DNA from: CAMDPA01 sp965223035
GTDB lineage: Bacteria; Pseudomonadota; Alphaproteobacteria; Rhizobiales; Hyphomicrobiaceae
Direction of reading: 5' to 3'
Assembly (NCBI GenBank): GCA_965223035.1
Contig: OZ244980.1
Coordinates: 2,418,001 to 2,482,000 of the forward strand
DNA: 64,000 nucleotides
A program made the position numbers and the translations under genes. Below the pieces are notes generated by a model, which did no database searches, was not told the origin of the DNA, and worked only from the letters and a program-made list of their open reading frames with translations. Below, one piece after another: positions 9,261-17,685 of the stretch (its first letter is position 1; each line of letters begins with the position of its first letter).

Positions 9261-11522
9261 ATGAATGAACCGGCAGATGCACGTGCCGTCGAGCGCCTTG
9301 AGGACCCGCGCCTATTGAGGGGTCAAGGCTTGTTTGTCGGGGATCTGCAGTTGGAGGGCATGCTGCATGCGGCCATTCTGCGCAGCACCGCCGCGCACGG
9401 CCGACTGAGGGGGCTCAACGTTGCAGCCGCGCAGCGGCTGGCTGGCGTTCACGCGATCCTGACCGCGGCGGATTTTGGTCCGGATGTGCCGACCTTGCCG
9501 TTGCGGCTGGCCCCGATCGTCGGCGTCGAGCGCTTCATGCAGGTGCCGATCGCCACTGACACCGTGCGTTATGTCGGCGAACCGATGGCCATCGTCTTAG
9601 CCGATAGTCGAGCGATCGCCGAGGACGCGCTCGGGCTCATCGAGCCCGTGATTGAGCCACTGCCCGCCGTTGCCGACCGGTGGGCCGCCGAGGCCGCCGC
9701 AACACTCGTGCATGCTACCCACAACACCAATATCGCGGCGTGTTACGAGGTTACGAAGGGCAACGTCGATGAGATGTTCGCCGGCGCCGACTATGTGCGT
9801 TGTGCGAGGTTCAGCTCGCAACGGCAGACCGCATGTCCGATGGAAACACGCGGTCTGGTGGTCGCGTGGGATCGCGCCAGCGGCCGGTTGACGGTTTATG
9901 GGGCGGCCAAGGTGCCGCATACGGCACGCCAGGTATTGGCCGTCATGATGGGCATGCGGGCCGATGACATCGACATGATCGAGCTCGACATCGGCGGCGG
10001 ATTCGGCGTGCGCGGCGAAGTCCATCCGGAGGACTATTTGATCCCGTTTGCTGCGCGGGCGGTGGGTCGGCCGATCAAATGGATTGAGGACCGACAAGAG
10101 CACCTGTGCTCGGCCAACCATTCGCGAGAAATGAGTTGCGATTTGGAGATCGCATGCCGCCGCGACGGCGAAATGCTCGGTATCAGGGCCAAGCTGTGGG
10201 CCGACATGGGGGCATGGATCAGGCCCAATAGTGCGGTCGTACCGGCCAAGGCGGCGCAGTTCCTGGTTGGTCCCTATCGCATCGCCCATGCGCGCATGGA
10301 CGTCGCTTTGCTGCTCACCAACAAGACACCGATCGGCACTTACCGCGGCCCCGGACGGGTTGAGGCCAATTTTTTTCGCGAGCGCCTGATCGACATGGCG
10401 GCTGCCGAGCTCGGGCTCGATCCGGTCGAGATGCGGCGGCGCAATTTGGTGACGCCCGCCGAGATGCCTTACGAGCTCGGCAACCTGGTTCCCTATGAAA
10501 GCGGCGCCGCATTCGACACCGGGGATTTTCCTGCCGCCTTGCAGCGTGCGGCCGACGAGATCGACTATCATCGGTTGCGGAAAATCCAAGGTCGGCTGAT
10601 CGACGGACGGCGTCAAGGTGTCGCCGTCACCGCGTGTGCTGAGAGCAGCGGACCCGGTCCGCGTGAGCATGCCAGGATCCGGCTAACGCCTGAGGGGCGC
10701 GTGCAGATTTTTGTTGGAAGCTCCAACCTGGGGCAAGGTCTCAAGACCGTGTTCGCGCAGATTGCCGGTGCGGCGCTGGCGCTGCCGATCGGCGTCTTCG
10801 ACGTGGTGCCCGGCTCGACAACGCACCTGAAACATGGACTGGGCACCTACGCCAGCCGCGCCGTTGTGATGGGCGGAAGCGCCGTGCACGTGACGGCCTT
10901 GAAATTCAAGACGGAGCTTAAGCGCCATATGGGTGACGGTCGCAACGTACCGTGGTCTGAGGAATTGCTCGTTGAATTGGCGGCACAGGCCGCGGCATCG
11001 GGCGAGCGCCTCGATGTCGAGGGCGTGTTCGAAAATTCGCGTCTCACCTGGACATCGGGTGCGCATGCTTGCCACGTGGCGGTGGATCCGTCGACGGGTG
11101 CGGTCGAGGTTTTGGATTATGTGGCAGTCGAAGATGTGGGGCGCGCCATCAACCCTGCACTGGTGCACGGACAGGCCATCGGCGGCATCGTCCAAGGCCT
11201 CGGCGGCGCCCTGCTCGATCATTTGGTCTACGATGAGGAGGGGCAACTGTTGACCGGCTCCTTGGCGGATTATCTGCTGCCGACCGCATCGGACTTTCCG
11301 CATGTGCGTGCGGTGACGCTCGAGGACTGTCCCTCATCGTCCAATCCACTCGGCGCCAAGGGCGCTGGCGAAGGTCCCATCGTGATGGTTGCCGCGACCC
11401 TCGCCAACGCCGTCGCGGCCGCGCTGCAGCCTTTGGGTGTCGAGATCACCGATCTGCCGTTATCACCGGCCCGCGTCCACGCCGCGATCATGGCCTCGAA
11501 CTCGGTCGATGGTCAGCGTTGA
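9261..11522 (+). CDS. Xanthine dehydrogenase family molybdopterin-binding subunit (stand-alone large subunit)
   Basis: A complete 753-residue large chain transcribed away from the M-L-S-L operon. It shows RLEDPRLLRGQGLFVGDL at the N-terminus, GGGFGVRGEVHPEDY (about residues 242-256), the substrate-loop motif TYRGPGR (about residue 360) and GAKGAGEGP with the catalytic Glu near the C-terminus. GGGFG(I/V)RGE and TYR(S/G)PGR make it closest to the chain at 3133-5430, so the two are probably paralogues. No small or middle subunit accompanies it, so it must borrow partners, probably those encoded across the divergent promoter region 9117-9260. The substrate is unknown. Confidence 0.92.
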   Translation: MNEPADARAVERLEDPRLLRGQGLFVGDLQLEGMLHAAILRSTAAHGRLRGLNVAAAQRLAGVHAILTAADFGPDVPTLPLRLAPIVGVERFMQVPIATDTVRYVGEPMAIVLADSRAIAEDALGLIEPVIEPLPAVADRWAAEAAATLVHATHNTNIAACYEVTKGNVDEMFAGADYVRCARFSSQRQTACPMETRGLVVAWDRASGRLTVYGAAKVPHTARQVLAVMMGMRADDIDMIELDIGGGFGVRGEVHPEDYLIPFAARAVGRPIKWIEDRQEHLCSANHSREMSCDLEIACRRDGEMLGIRAKLWADMGAWIRPNSAVVPAKAAQFLVGPYRIAHARMDVALLLTNKTPIGTYRGPGRVEANFFRERLIDMAAAELGLDPVEMRRRNLVTPAEMPYELGNLVPYESGAAFDTGDFPAALQRAADEIDYHRLRKIQGRLIDGRRQGVAVTACAESSGPGPREHARIRLTPEGRVQIFVGSSNLGQGLKTVFAQIAGAALALPIGVFDVVPGSTTHLKHGLGTYASRAVVMGGSAVHVTALKFKTELKRHMGDGRNVPWSEELLVELAAQAAASGERLDVEGVFENSRLTWTSGAHACHVAVDPSTGAVEVLDYVAVEDVGRAINPALVHGQAIGGIVQGLGGALLDHLVYDEEGQLLTGSLADYLLPTASDFPHVRAVTLEDCPSSSNPLGAKGAGEGPIVMVAATLANAVAAALQPLGVEITDLPLSPARVHAAIMASNSVDGQR

Positions 11523-11558
11523 ACAGATCGGATTTGGGATGGCGGCCCACCCGTCCAA

Positions 11559-11712
11559 GCTGCCCATCCACGCTGCCCATCCACGCTGCCCACCAGCCGA
11601 GCGCGCAAGCAAAGCGCTGGGGCGAAGCCTGGACGCGCCGGCGCCGGTTGCTTACCAACAGGTCATCGCCGACCACTCTCGCGGACCAACCGGCGCTGGC
11701 CAACCGGCGCTG
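11559..11712. repeat. Two short 13-bp tandem repeats in the intergenic gap
   Basis: GCTGCCCATCCAC is repeated at 11559 and 11572 with a partial third copy at 11585. About 100 bp later CCAACCGGCGCTG occurs twice, with a third diverged copy ending near 11720. They fill most of the 212-bp gap between the large-subunit and amidohydrolase genes and look like slippage products. No function is evident. Confidence 0.6.
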
Positions 11713-11734
11713 ACCAACCGGGAATTGCGCACCG

Positions 11735-12760
11735 ATGCCGATCGACACCCATGCCCATTACGTCCCGCCCGACCTCATCGATAAGCTGGATGATGAGGCA
11801 CGCGCGCTGGGCGTGCGCTTGCTGAAGACCCCGCCCGCCTGCCAGTGTGCCCTGAGCTTTGAATACGGCCTGACTTTGCGGCCGTTTCCGCCGCGTTTGA
11901 TCGAGCCGACCGCGGCGCGGCTGTCGGCCATGGACGTGACGGGCATCGACCGGCAGGTGTTGTCGGTTTGGGCCGATGCCTTCGGCTACGGCCTGCCGAA
12001 GCCCAAGGCAGTCGGCTGGCATCGTCGGCTTAACCAAGCCATGGCGGGATTGGTCGCCGCCGCGCCCGACCGCTTCTCGTTCATCGCTTCAGTGCCGCTG
12101 CCGCATGCGGCCGAAGCGGCCGAGGAGCTGCGCTATGCCATCGAACAGTTGGGCGCGGTCGGTTGTGTGGTGTGCGCCAACGTCGAGGAGGTCAATCTTG
12201 GCGAGGTCGCGCTGGATCCATTTTGGAGCGCGGCGGTCGAGCTCGATGCCGGCGTGATGATCCATCCTGCCGCGCCAGCCCAAGGCCCAGGCCGCGCCGG
12301 TCGGTTCGCTCTGACCCAAATTGCGCAGTACACCTATGATACGACCCTGTGCATCGGCTCGTTGATCTTCACCGGCGTGCTCGACCGGTTCCCGAAATTG
12401 AGGCTGCTGACCTGCCATGGTGGCGGGGCCTACCCCTATTTGGCGGGCCGGTTCGACATCATGCACCAGCGGAGCGACCGAGCGGCGCTGGGCAACGTGG
12501 CGCGGTTTGCTCCATCGCATTATCTCGGTCGGTTTTATTACGACACTATCCTGCACGCGCCGCAGCTGCTGCGCGTGCTGGCCACGGAGGTGGGCATCCA
12601 TCGCCTTGTGATCGGAACCGACTATGGTTTCCCGCCTTCGGATGATGATCCGATCGACACGTTGCGTCGCGCGCAATTCACGGCCGCTGACGTCGCGTTG
12701 ATCGCCGAGACCAATCCGCGACGGTTATTCAGCCAGCTGCCTCAGATCATGTCCACCTGA
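11735..12760 (+). CDS. Amidohydrolase family protein (ACMSD-like metal-dependent hydrolase/decarboxylase)
   Basis: A 341-residue TIM-barrel protein of the amidohydrolase_2 (ACMSD) branch, whose members decarboxylate or hydrolyse aromatic-acid ring-cleavage products. The N-terminal metal motif is DTHAHYVPP (residues 4-12, HxH). Later come TCHGGGAYPYLAGRFD (about residue 228) with a metal-ligand His, and GTDYGFPPSDD (about residue 293) with the catalytic Asp. It lies 212 bp after a molybdenum hydroxylase large subunit on the same strand, which fits a place in the same degradation pathway. The actual substrate cannot be read from the sequence. Confidence 0.88.
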   Translation: MPIDTHAHYVPPDLIDKLDDEARALGVRLLKTPPACQCALSFEYGLTLRPFPPRLIEPTAARLSAMDVTGIDRQVLSVWADAFGYGLPKPKAVGWHRRLNQAMAGLVAAAPDRFSFIASVPLPHAAEAAEELRYAIEQLGAVGCVVCANVEEVNLGEVALDPFWSAAVELDAGVMIHPAAPAQGPGRAGRFALTQIAQYTYDTTLCIGSLIFTGVLDRFPKLRLLTCHGGGAYPYLAGRFDIMHQRSDRAALGNVARFAPSHYLGRFYYDTILHAPQLLRVLATEVGIHRLVIGTDYGFPPSDDDPIDTLRRAQFTAADVALIAETNPRRLFSQLPQIMST

Positions 12761-12844
12761 GGCCGATCAGTCTTGCCGGGCGGCTCCCCTCCCGGAGGCT
12801 GCACCGGCCGATGTCGGCGTCGGGGGCCTGATGTCGCGCCGCCG

Positions 12845-13540
12845 TCAGTCCCGCTTTAAGCCGATCAGCTTGGCGAACCAAGACTTCAGCGCAATCCAAA
12901 GCACCGCAAAGGCGGAGATCGGTGCCGCGGCCGGGGCGGTGGGTGTGCCGGCTTGGCCGGACGCGGCGGCCGGCTCGGGCTCGGTGATGGTCGCGACGCG
13001 TGGCGATGCAGCCGCCTCCGCTTGGTTCGCAACCGGCGCCGCCGCTGCCTCGGAGGCTGCTGCCGCCGGGGCGGTCGCGATTTCGTCGCGCCCCTCAAGC
13101 TCCTGGCGCAGATTTTCCGCGAACTGGGTCAGAATGGCGCCCGCGATCTCCTTCATCAGCCCCGATGCTCGGCCGTACTGCGCCACGGCGCCCGTCATGT
13201 TGAGGTCGGTCTTGACATCGACTCGGGTGCCAGCGCCTTGCGGGACGAGGGCGAAGTCGACGGTGGCGCTGGCCTGGCCGCGACCCTTGGTATCGTTGCC
13301 GCGCGCCTTGATCCTGGCGGTATGCGCGGCGTCGTCCTTGTCGATGATGTCGGCTTGGCCGGCAAAATAGAGCTTGACGGGCCCGACCTTCACCCCGGCT
13401 TTTCCCTTGTAGCTGTCCGGACCGATCGTTTCCGTCAGCTCCGCACCCGGCAGGCAAGGCGTAATGCGCGGCACGTCCATCAGCACGGACCAGGCTTGTG
13501 CCGGCGGTAAAGGGACCTCGAAACTGTTCTCGAATTGCAT
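12845..13540 (-). CDS. CoxG-like SRPBCC protein (carbon monoxide dehydrogenase subunit G family)
   Basis: About 231 residues. The N-terminal 145 form the SRPBCC (START-like) domain of the CoxG family, with characteristic stretches FEVPLPPAQAWSVLMDV and CLPGAEL near the start. A low-complexity Ala/Pro/Glu linker follows, and a hydrophobic C-terminal segment, FAVLWIALKSWFAKLIGL, ends in basic residues. In CO dehydrogenase operons CoxG-type proteins with such a tail are thought to help anchor the enzyme to the membrane; here it would do this for the molybdenum hydroxylases. The start at 13540 (MQFENSFEV) matches the family better than the upstream ATG at 13576. It faces the amidohydrolase gene. 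Confidence 0.9.
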   Translation of the reverse strand: MQFENSFEVPLPPAQAWSVLMDVPRITPCLPGAELTETIGPDSYKGKAGVKVGPVKLYFAGQADIIDKDDAAHTARIKARGNDTKGRGQASATVDFALVPQGAGTRVDVKTDLNMTGAVAQYGRASGLMKEIAGAILTQFAENLRQELEGRDEIATAPAAAASEAAAAPVANQAEAAASPRVATITEPEPAAASGQAGTPTAPAAAPISAFAVLWIALKSWFAKLIGLKRD

Positions 13541-13925
13541 GGCTACACTGTCCTCAGCGTGGGGCCGACCTGGCACGGCGTGCCGATCGGGGCGGGATGC
13601 CAGCGCAACAGGCGTTGTGCCAGACTGAGCGTGCGCCGCACAAGTCCCCGACGTTGTTTCATTCCGGCCAGCTGAGATGGCCGAGCACCACGGCGTGTAC
13701 CTATGCGAGGCAGCGGAGGCAATGTTCCCGGCGTGTCTCAGGTGCGTCCCGATCCGGAACCGTCGGGCGCGGCAAGGCCGGTGTCAACCGAAGGCAGCGT
13801 CTGTCCTGCCTTGAGTGGAGCCGTCGACCTTGCCGTGGGGCGGCCGGGCGCCTGGCAAGACAGACACGCATGGTGTAGCGTCGACGACGATGATCCAACG
13901 CAGCTTCCATGGGGAGGCCTCGTCC
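13541..13925. other. 385-bp divergent intergenic region without a gene
   Basis: This stretch separates the divergent coxG-like gene and the glyoxalase-fold gene and should hold both promoters. Open frames here are short and not convincing. No clear palindrome or regulator box was seen. Confidence 0.5.
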
Positions 13926-14819
13926 ATGGCCGAGCAAGCATTGCAATTTGACCGGGCGCAAGAGGATGTTGGCAACGTGCTCAGTCTTGAGCACTTCAAC
14001 GCGCAGATCCCGGATCAACAGCTTTCCACGTTGTTCTATGTCATGGGGCTCGGCCTCACGCGTGACCCTTACCAAGTGGTCGGCATCACCAATATGTGGG
14101 TGAATGCGGGTCGCTGCCAGTTTCATCTGCCCACTGGGACAGCGCAGGTGCTGAATGGTCATGTCGGCTTGGTGATCGAGGGGCGGGATGCCCTGGTGCG
14201 CCGGCTGGAGGCCGTGAGCGGTCCATTAAAGGGCACTCGCTTCTCGTTCCGGCAGCTGCCTGGGTATGTGGAGGCGATCTGCCCATGGGGCAACCACATG
14301 CGCTGCTACGAGCCAAGCCCGCGGTTTGGCGAGATGACCCTGGGCATGCCTTACGTGGAGGTGAAGACCGAACCGGGCGCGGCGCAGGGGATCGCCCGCT
14401 TCTATCGCGAGATGCTGGACACGCCAGCGCAGGTTGTGGACGATGCGGAGGGCACCGCGGCGCGGGTGTCGATCGGCACCGACCAATATCTCCTGTTCCG
14501 TGAAGCTGCCGGACCACATCCCGACTGGGACGGCTATCACGTGGCGATCTATCTGGCGAACTTCTCAGGCCCCCACCGGCGCCTGGGCGAGCGTGGATTG
14601 ATTTCCCGCGAAACCAACCAGCACGAATACCGGTTCATCGACATCACCGATCTTGATACCGGCCGGGTGTTGGCGCGCCTTGAGCATGAGGTTCGCTCGA
14701 TGCGCCATCCGATGTACGCCCGAGCGTTGGTCAACCGAAATCCAGACGCGGCCGGACTGGCCTACCGGCCCGGGCATGAATCCCGGCTGTGGATTATGCC
14801 GGGACATCGGCCGGATTAA
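13926..14819 (+). CDS. VOC (glyoxalase/dioxygenase fold) family protein with two domains
   Basis: About 297 residues from the ATG at 13926, which follows a GGGGAGG ribosome site; the frame stays open back to 13815. The N-terminal module begins VLSLEHFNAQIPD and contains LFYVMGLGLTRDP, the beta-alpha-beta pattern of a VOC unit. A second unit starts near MPYVEVKT (about residue 143) and includes IARFYREML. This two-module layout is shared by ring-cleaving dioxygenases and glyoxalase-like lyases. Candidate metal ligands cannot be assigned with certainty. Its position after the molybdenum hydroxylase block fits aromatic catabolism, but its reaction is unknown. Confidence 0.75.
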   Translation: MAEQALQFDRAQEDVGNVLSLEHFNAQIPDQQLSTLFYVMGLGLTRDPYQVVGITNMWVNAGRCQFHLPTGTAQVLNGHVGLVIEGRDALVRRLEAVSGPLKGTRFSFRQLPGYVEAICPWGNHMRCYEPSPRFGEMTLGMPYVEVKTEPGAAQGIARFYREMLDTPAQVVDDAEGTAARVSIGTDQYLLFREAAGPHPDWDGYHVAIYLANFSGPHRRLGERGLISRETNQHEYRFIDITDLDTGRVLARLEHEVRSMRHPMYARALVNRNPDAAGLAYRPGHESRLWIMPGHRPD

Positions 14820-14890
14820 GCGATCCCGTCGCAATCCTGTCGTAGATGGATTGGGGACGGTGACGGATTGGATCGTGAGGAGAAGCCGCC

Positions 14891-15580
14891 ATGGGTGATG
14901 TTGTCGAGCTTCTGGCCAAAACACAGCTGTTTGGAGGTTTGCCCGAAGATCAGCAACAAAAGCTGGCGCAGCAGATGCGGCCGGTGTCTTTCGGGTCGGG
15001 CCAGCAGATCTTCTCGCGAGGCGATGCTGGCACCGACCTCTATCTGGTTTTGCAGGGGCGCGTGCGGTTGTCGATCATCTCGTTGGAAGGGCGCGAACTG
15101 GCCTTCACACATGCCAGCCCCGGCGACATCTTCGGAGAGATCGCAACGCTAGACGGCGGCGCGCGCACGGCGGATGCAACCGCGGTGTCGGCGGTCAAGG
15201 CGCTATCGCTGTCGCGCGCTCAACTCAACACCTTGTTGGAAAATTCGCCGCAGTTCGTCAAAGCCGCGATCCAGCTGGTCTGCCAGCGCCTGCGTGAAGG
15301 TGATCAGCAACTGGAGGTGATCGCGTTACATCGTATCGAGGTCCGACTGGCGCGCTACCTATTGAGCGCGGTGCGTCAGCAGCACGGGGATGAGCCGCCG
15401 GACCATCCAGCGATTGCCTTGGGCATTTCGCAAGGTGAGCTGGCTTTGGTGTTGGGCGCCAGCCGACCGAAGGTCAACGCCGCGCTGATGACGCTGGAGG
15501 ACGGCGGAGCGATTACCCGCAAAGGCGACAAGTACGTGTGCGACTTAGACCAGCTGGGAGCCATTGCCGAGGTCGGATAG
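14891..15580 (+). CDS. Crp/Fnr family transcriptional regulator (Crp-type)
   Basis: A 229-residue regulator with an N-terminal cyclic-nucleotide-binding-fold domain (about 10-125) and a C-terminal winged helix (about 150-220, with GISQGELALVLGASRPKVN as helix-turn-helix). The phosphate-binding-cassette region reads FGEIATLDGGARTADA; the FGE and Arg-Thr positions match cAMP-binding members, so a small nucleotide ligand is possible. There is no N-terminal Cys cluster, so it is not an FNR-type oxygen sensor. GAGGAG precedes the ATG. The gene follows the VOC gene by 71 bp and may be co-transcribed; a local regulatory role over the catabolic genes is inferred. Confidence 0.9.
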   Translation: MGDVVELLAKTQLFGGLPEDQQQKLAQQMRPVSFGSGQQIFSRGDAGTDLYLVLQGRVRLSIISLEGRELAFTHASPGDIFGEIATLDGGARTADATAVSAVKALSLSRAQLNTLLENSPQFVKAAIQLVCQRLREGDQQLEVIALHRIEVRLARYLLSAVRQQHGDEPPDHPAIALGISQGELALVLGASRPKVNAALMTLEDGGAITRKGDKYVCDLDQLGAIAEVG

Positions 15581-15650
15581 CCTTTTGCGGGGGAAGCTTA
15601 AGCGGGGGGCGTTAGCGTTGGCGCCGATTTGGGGCCTCTCGTCGGCAAGG

Positions 15651-15711
15651 CTAGAGCAACCTGCCTTTAATCGGAATCGGAACGATCCCGATTAAAGGCG
15701 CGATGATCTAG
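15651..15711. repeat. Family A palindromic repeat, short form (A2)
   Basis: A 61-bp element with CTAG at both ends. The core arms GCCTTTAATCGG and CCGATTAAAGGC are perfect complements around a short AT/GC loop, and the outer flanks CTAGAGCAAC and GATGATCTAG also pair partly. It is nearly identical to copies at 39766, 56598 and 59022. Confidence 0.85.
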
Positions 15712-15759
15712 TTCTTGAAGATGAGAGCAACGTCCTGCCCCTGATCATGTCCACCTTAT

Positions 15760-15877
15760 AGCGCTTCAATGTCAGCTGGAACCATCCCGCTCCCCACCCG
15801 GCTGTCCCCACAAGCGGGCCTTGAGCTGGCCGGGTGGGAGACCGGCGGGGTTGCAGCCAACGGCTCTGAAACGCCAT
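15760..15877. repeat. Family B palindromic repeat (B1)
   Basis: The element opens with GCGCTTCAAT and AGCTGGAACCATCCCGCTCC and contains arms CCCACCCGGC and GCCGGGTGGG. Near its end is GGCTCTGAAACGCC, complementary to the opening. The same blocks recur at 25335, 39685 and 56227. Confidence 0.65.
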
Positions 15878-15951
15878 AGATCGTTGTGCCCCGTGCTGGC
15901 ACCGCGAGAACGGTCCGAAGCAAGGCACTGGCTGTACGCCCGCAGGCCGGT

Positions 15952-17334
15952 TCAGCGCTGGCCGCGCATCCAGCCAGGTCGACCGTCGCGCTCCAGTTTG
16001 ACGCGATAAGTCATGCCCGCCTGATTGAGACGGCGCACCAGATCGCGGACCGAGCGCACCTTAGCGTTGTTGACGCCCACGATCACATCGCCTTCCTCCA
16101 GGCCGGCCGCGTAGGCGGGCGAGGCCTTGGGCACTTTCGTGATCTGGGCGCCGCGCAAATTGCCGTAGAGCGGGTTGCCCAAAAGGATGTCGCCCACTTC
16201 GGCGCCGGCCAGATTGCCCATCTCATCGGAGATGGTCTGGGTCTCAGGGTCCAGCACCAGGTCGGCCACCTCCAGCGAGAGCAGCTTGCCTTCGCCGTTT
16301 GAGAACAGGATCACCGGGATTTCACTGCCGAGCGCGGCCGTGACCACGCGGGTGGTGTACTCGGACGCGCTGCGCACTGGCTTGCGATTGGCACTGACCA
16401 CGATGTCGCCGGGCTTGACGCCTGCTCGGGCGGCCGGCGAATTCTCCAAAACCTTGGTGATGATCGCACCGCGGTTGGCGACGCCATCGTCGTCGGTCGT
16501 CAGTTCTGCCGGGAGATCCTCAACGACGAGACCCACCGAGCCGCGCCGCACCCTGCCGGCGTTGATCAGCTCTTTCATGATGCTGATCGCCATGTTGACT
16601 GGAATCGCAAACCCGATGCCGACGTTCTGGCCCGGACCACCGCCCGCGACGGTATTGATGCCGATCAACTCACCCTTGCTGTTGACCAGAGCGCCACCCG
16701 AGTTGCCGGGGTTGATCTGCGCATCGATCTGCAAATAGTCCTCGAAGCTGCCGTGGCCCAGCTCGGTCCGCATCACGGCGCTGACGATGCCTAGCGTCGC
16801 GGTCCCCTCTAGCCCGAACGGATTACCGACCGCGATGCAAACGTCGCCCACCCTGACCGCATCGGAGTCTCCCAATGCCAACTCCGGCAGATCGCGGCGT
16901 TTGACCTGGATCACCGCGACATCGGTACCGATGTCGGTGCCCACCAATTCCGCCGGCATGCGCCGTCCGTCCGACAGCCCGACCTCGATGCTCTTGGCGT
17001 TCTCGATCACGTGATTGTTGGTCAGGATGTAGCCGTTCTTGGCATCCACCACCACGCCCGAGCCGCCTGCACGAAACGTTTCGGTCTTTAGCGGCGGCAG
17101 CGCATTGGAGCGACCATCCTTACGCGGCCCGAACACGACCGGCACCTTGGTCTCGCCAATCACGCGGATCGTCACCACCGATGGGATGACCTTGTCCAAC
17201 ATCGGCGCATACGAAACCAGGGAGGTGGGGGGCACGATCGGTTGAGCAGCGGTGGCCGGCACCGCCGCGCCTAGAGCAGCAACCACCGCGAGCGCCAACG
17301 TCGGGTGGACCACAAAACGCCTGAAGTCAATCAT
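15952..17334 (-). CDS. Do/DegP (HtrA)-family periplasmic serine protease
   Basis: A 460-residue exported chaperone-protease. A signal peptide (residues 1-30, ending ATAA) is followed by a trypsin-like domain with the catalytic triad His108 (TNNHVIEN), Asp138 (GTDVAVIQ) and Ser212 (NPGNSGGAL). Two PDZ domains follow (about 240-345 and 365-455), the layout of DegP-type enzymes that refold or degrade misfolded envelope proteins. The frame extends upstream to 17502, but the ATG at 17334 is chosen because the signal peptide starts there and AGGCGG precedes it. Upstream on the same strand lies the exported repeat-protein gene, separated by two hairpins, so the genes are probably separate units. Confidence 0.95.
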   Translation of the reverse strand: MIDFRRFVVHPTLALAVVAALGAAVPATAAQPIVPPTSLVSYAPMLDKVIPSVVTIRVIGETKVPVVFGPRKDGRSNALPPLKTETFRAGGSGVVVDAKNGYILTNNHVIENAKSIEVGLSDGRRMPAELVGTDIGTDVAVIQVKRRDLPELALGDSDAVRVGDVCIAVGNPFGLEGTATLGIVSAVMRTELGHGSFEDYLQIDAQINPGNSGGALVNSKGELIGINTVAGGGPGQNVGIGFAIPVNMAISIMKELINAGRVRRGSVGLVVEDLPAELTTDDDGVANRGAIITKVLENSPAARAGVKPGDIVVSANRKPVRSASEYTTRVVTAALGSEIPVILFSNGEGKLLSLEVADLVLDPETQTISDEMGNLAGAEVGDILLGNPLYGNLRGAQITKVPKASPAYAAGLEEGDVIVGVNNAKVRSVRDLVRRLNQAGMTYRVKLERDGRPGWMRGQR

Positions 17335-17340
17335 ACTCGA

Positions 17341-17388
17341 GCCGCCTGATTGTATTGCCGCCTGACTGTATTGCCGCCTGATTGTGAA
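17341..17388. repeat. Three 16-bp tandem repeats upstream of the protease gene
   Basis: GCCGCCTGATTGTATT is repeated three times with one or two changes (GCCGCCTGACTGTATT in the middle copy). The array ends 7 bp before the protease ATG, so copy number changes would alter the 5' leader and the ribosome site AGGCGG, which is part of the unit read on the minus strand. Confidence 0.75.
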
Positions 17389-17590
17389 GCTGCGCTTGGG
17401 ACGAGATGTGCGACCGCCTGATGCCAACGCCTTCGACGACCGACCGATAATACAGACCTGACCATCTACCGCGTCGCTTCTGTAGCATGCAAATGCGACC
17501 ATCGGATCAGATCAGCGATCGCAGTTGGCCGGCGACGATCTCATCGGTGTCACGATTGCGCATTTTATCGCGAAACGAGATCATTCTACA

Positions 17591-17627
17591 TCAAACGCCC
17601 GACAGGACCAGCCTGTCAGGCGTTTGA
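17591..17627 (-). terminator. Strong hairpin downstream of the repeat-protein gene (distal)
   Basis: 16-base arms 17591-17606 and 17612-17627 (TCAAACGCC...GGCGTTTGA) pair with one mismatch around a 5-base loop. There is no U-tract on either side, so rho-independent termination is uncertain; 3'-end protection is an alternative. Confidence 0.55.
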
Positions 17628-17637
17628 CTTAAATCCA

Positions 17638-17668
17638 AGCTCCGGCCTGGCAACGCCAAGCCGGAGCT
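17638..17668 (-). terminator. Hairpin directly after the repeat-protein stop codon
   Basis: 14-base arms 17638-17651 and 17655-17668 (AGCTCCGGC...GCCGGAGCT) pair with one mismatch around AAC. It begins 17 bases after the stop codon of the repeat-protein gene read on the minus strand and is followed by the hairpin at 17591-17627. Confidence 0.6.
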
Positions 17669-17685
17669 AAAGGTGATGGTCTGGA

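Larger units (their letters stand above)
15581..15951. other. Convergent intergenic region filled by family A and family B repeats
   Basis: This 371-bp gap between the convergent regulator and protease genes contains no credible gene. It holds a clean family A element (15651-15711) followed by a family B element (about 15760-15877). Both are palindromic and could end transcription from both sides. Confidence 0.65.

Noticed and set aside
1..11522. Aerobic CO dehydrogenase (coxMSL) for CO oxidation
   Set aside because: The form I active-site motif AYxCSFR is absent from all four large subunits, so only family membership is supported.
14891..15580. Fnr-type oxygen sensor
   Set aside because: The N-terminus lacks the cysteines needed for the 4Fe-4S cluster and the helix-turn-helix is not of the E-x-x-S-R FNR type.
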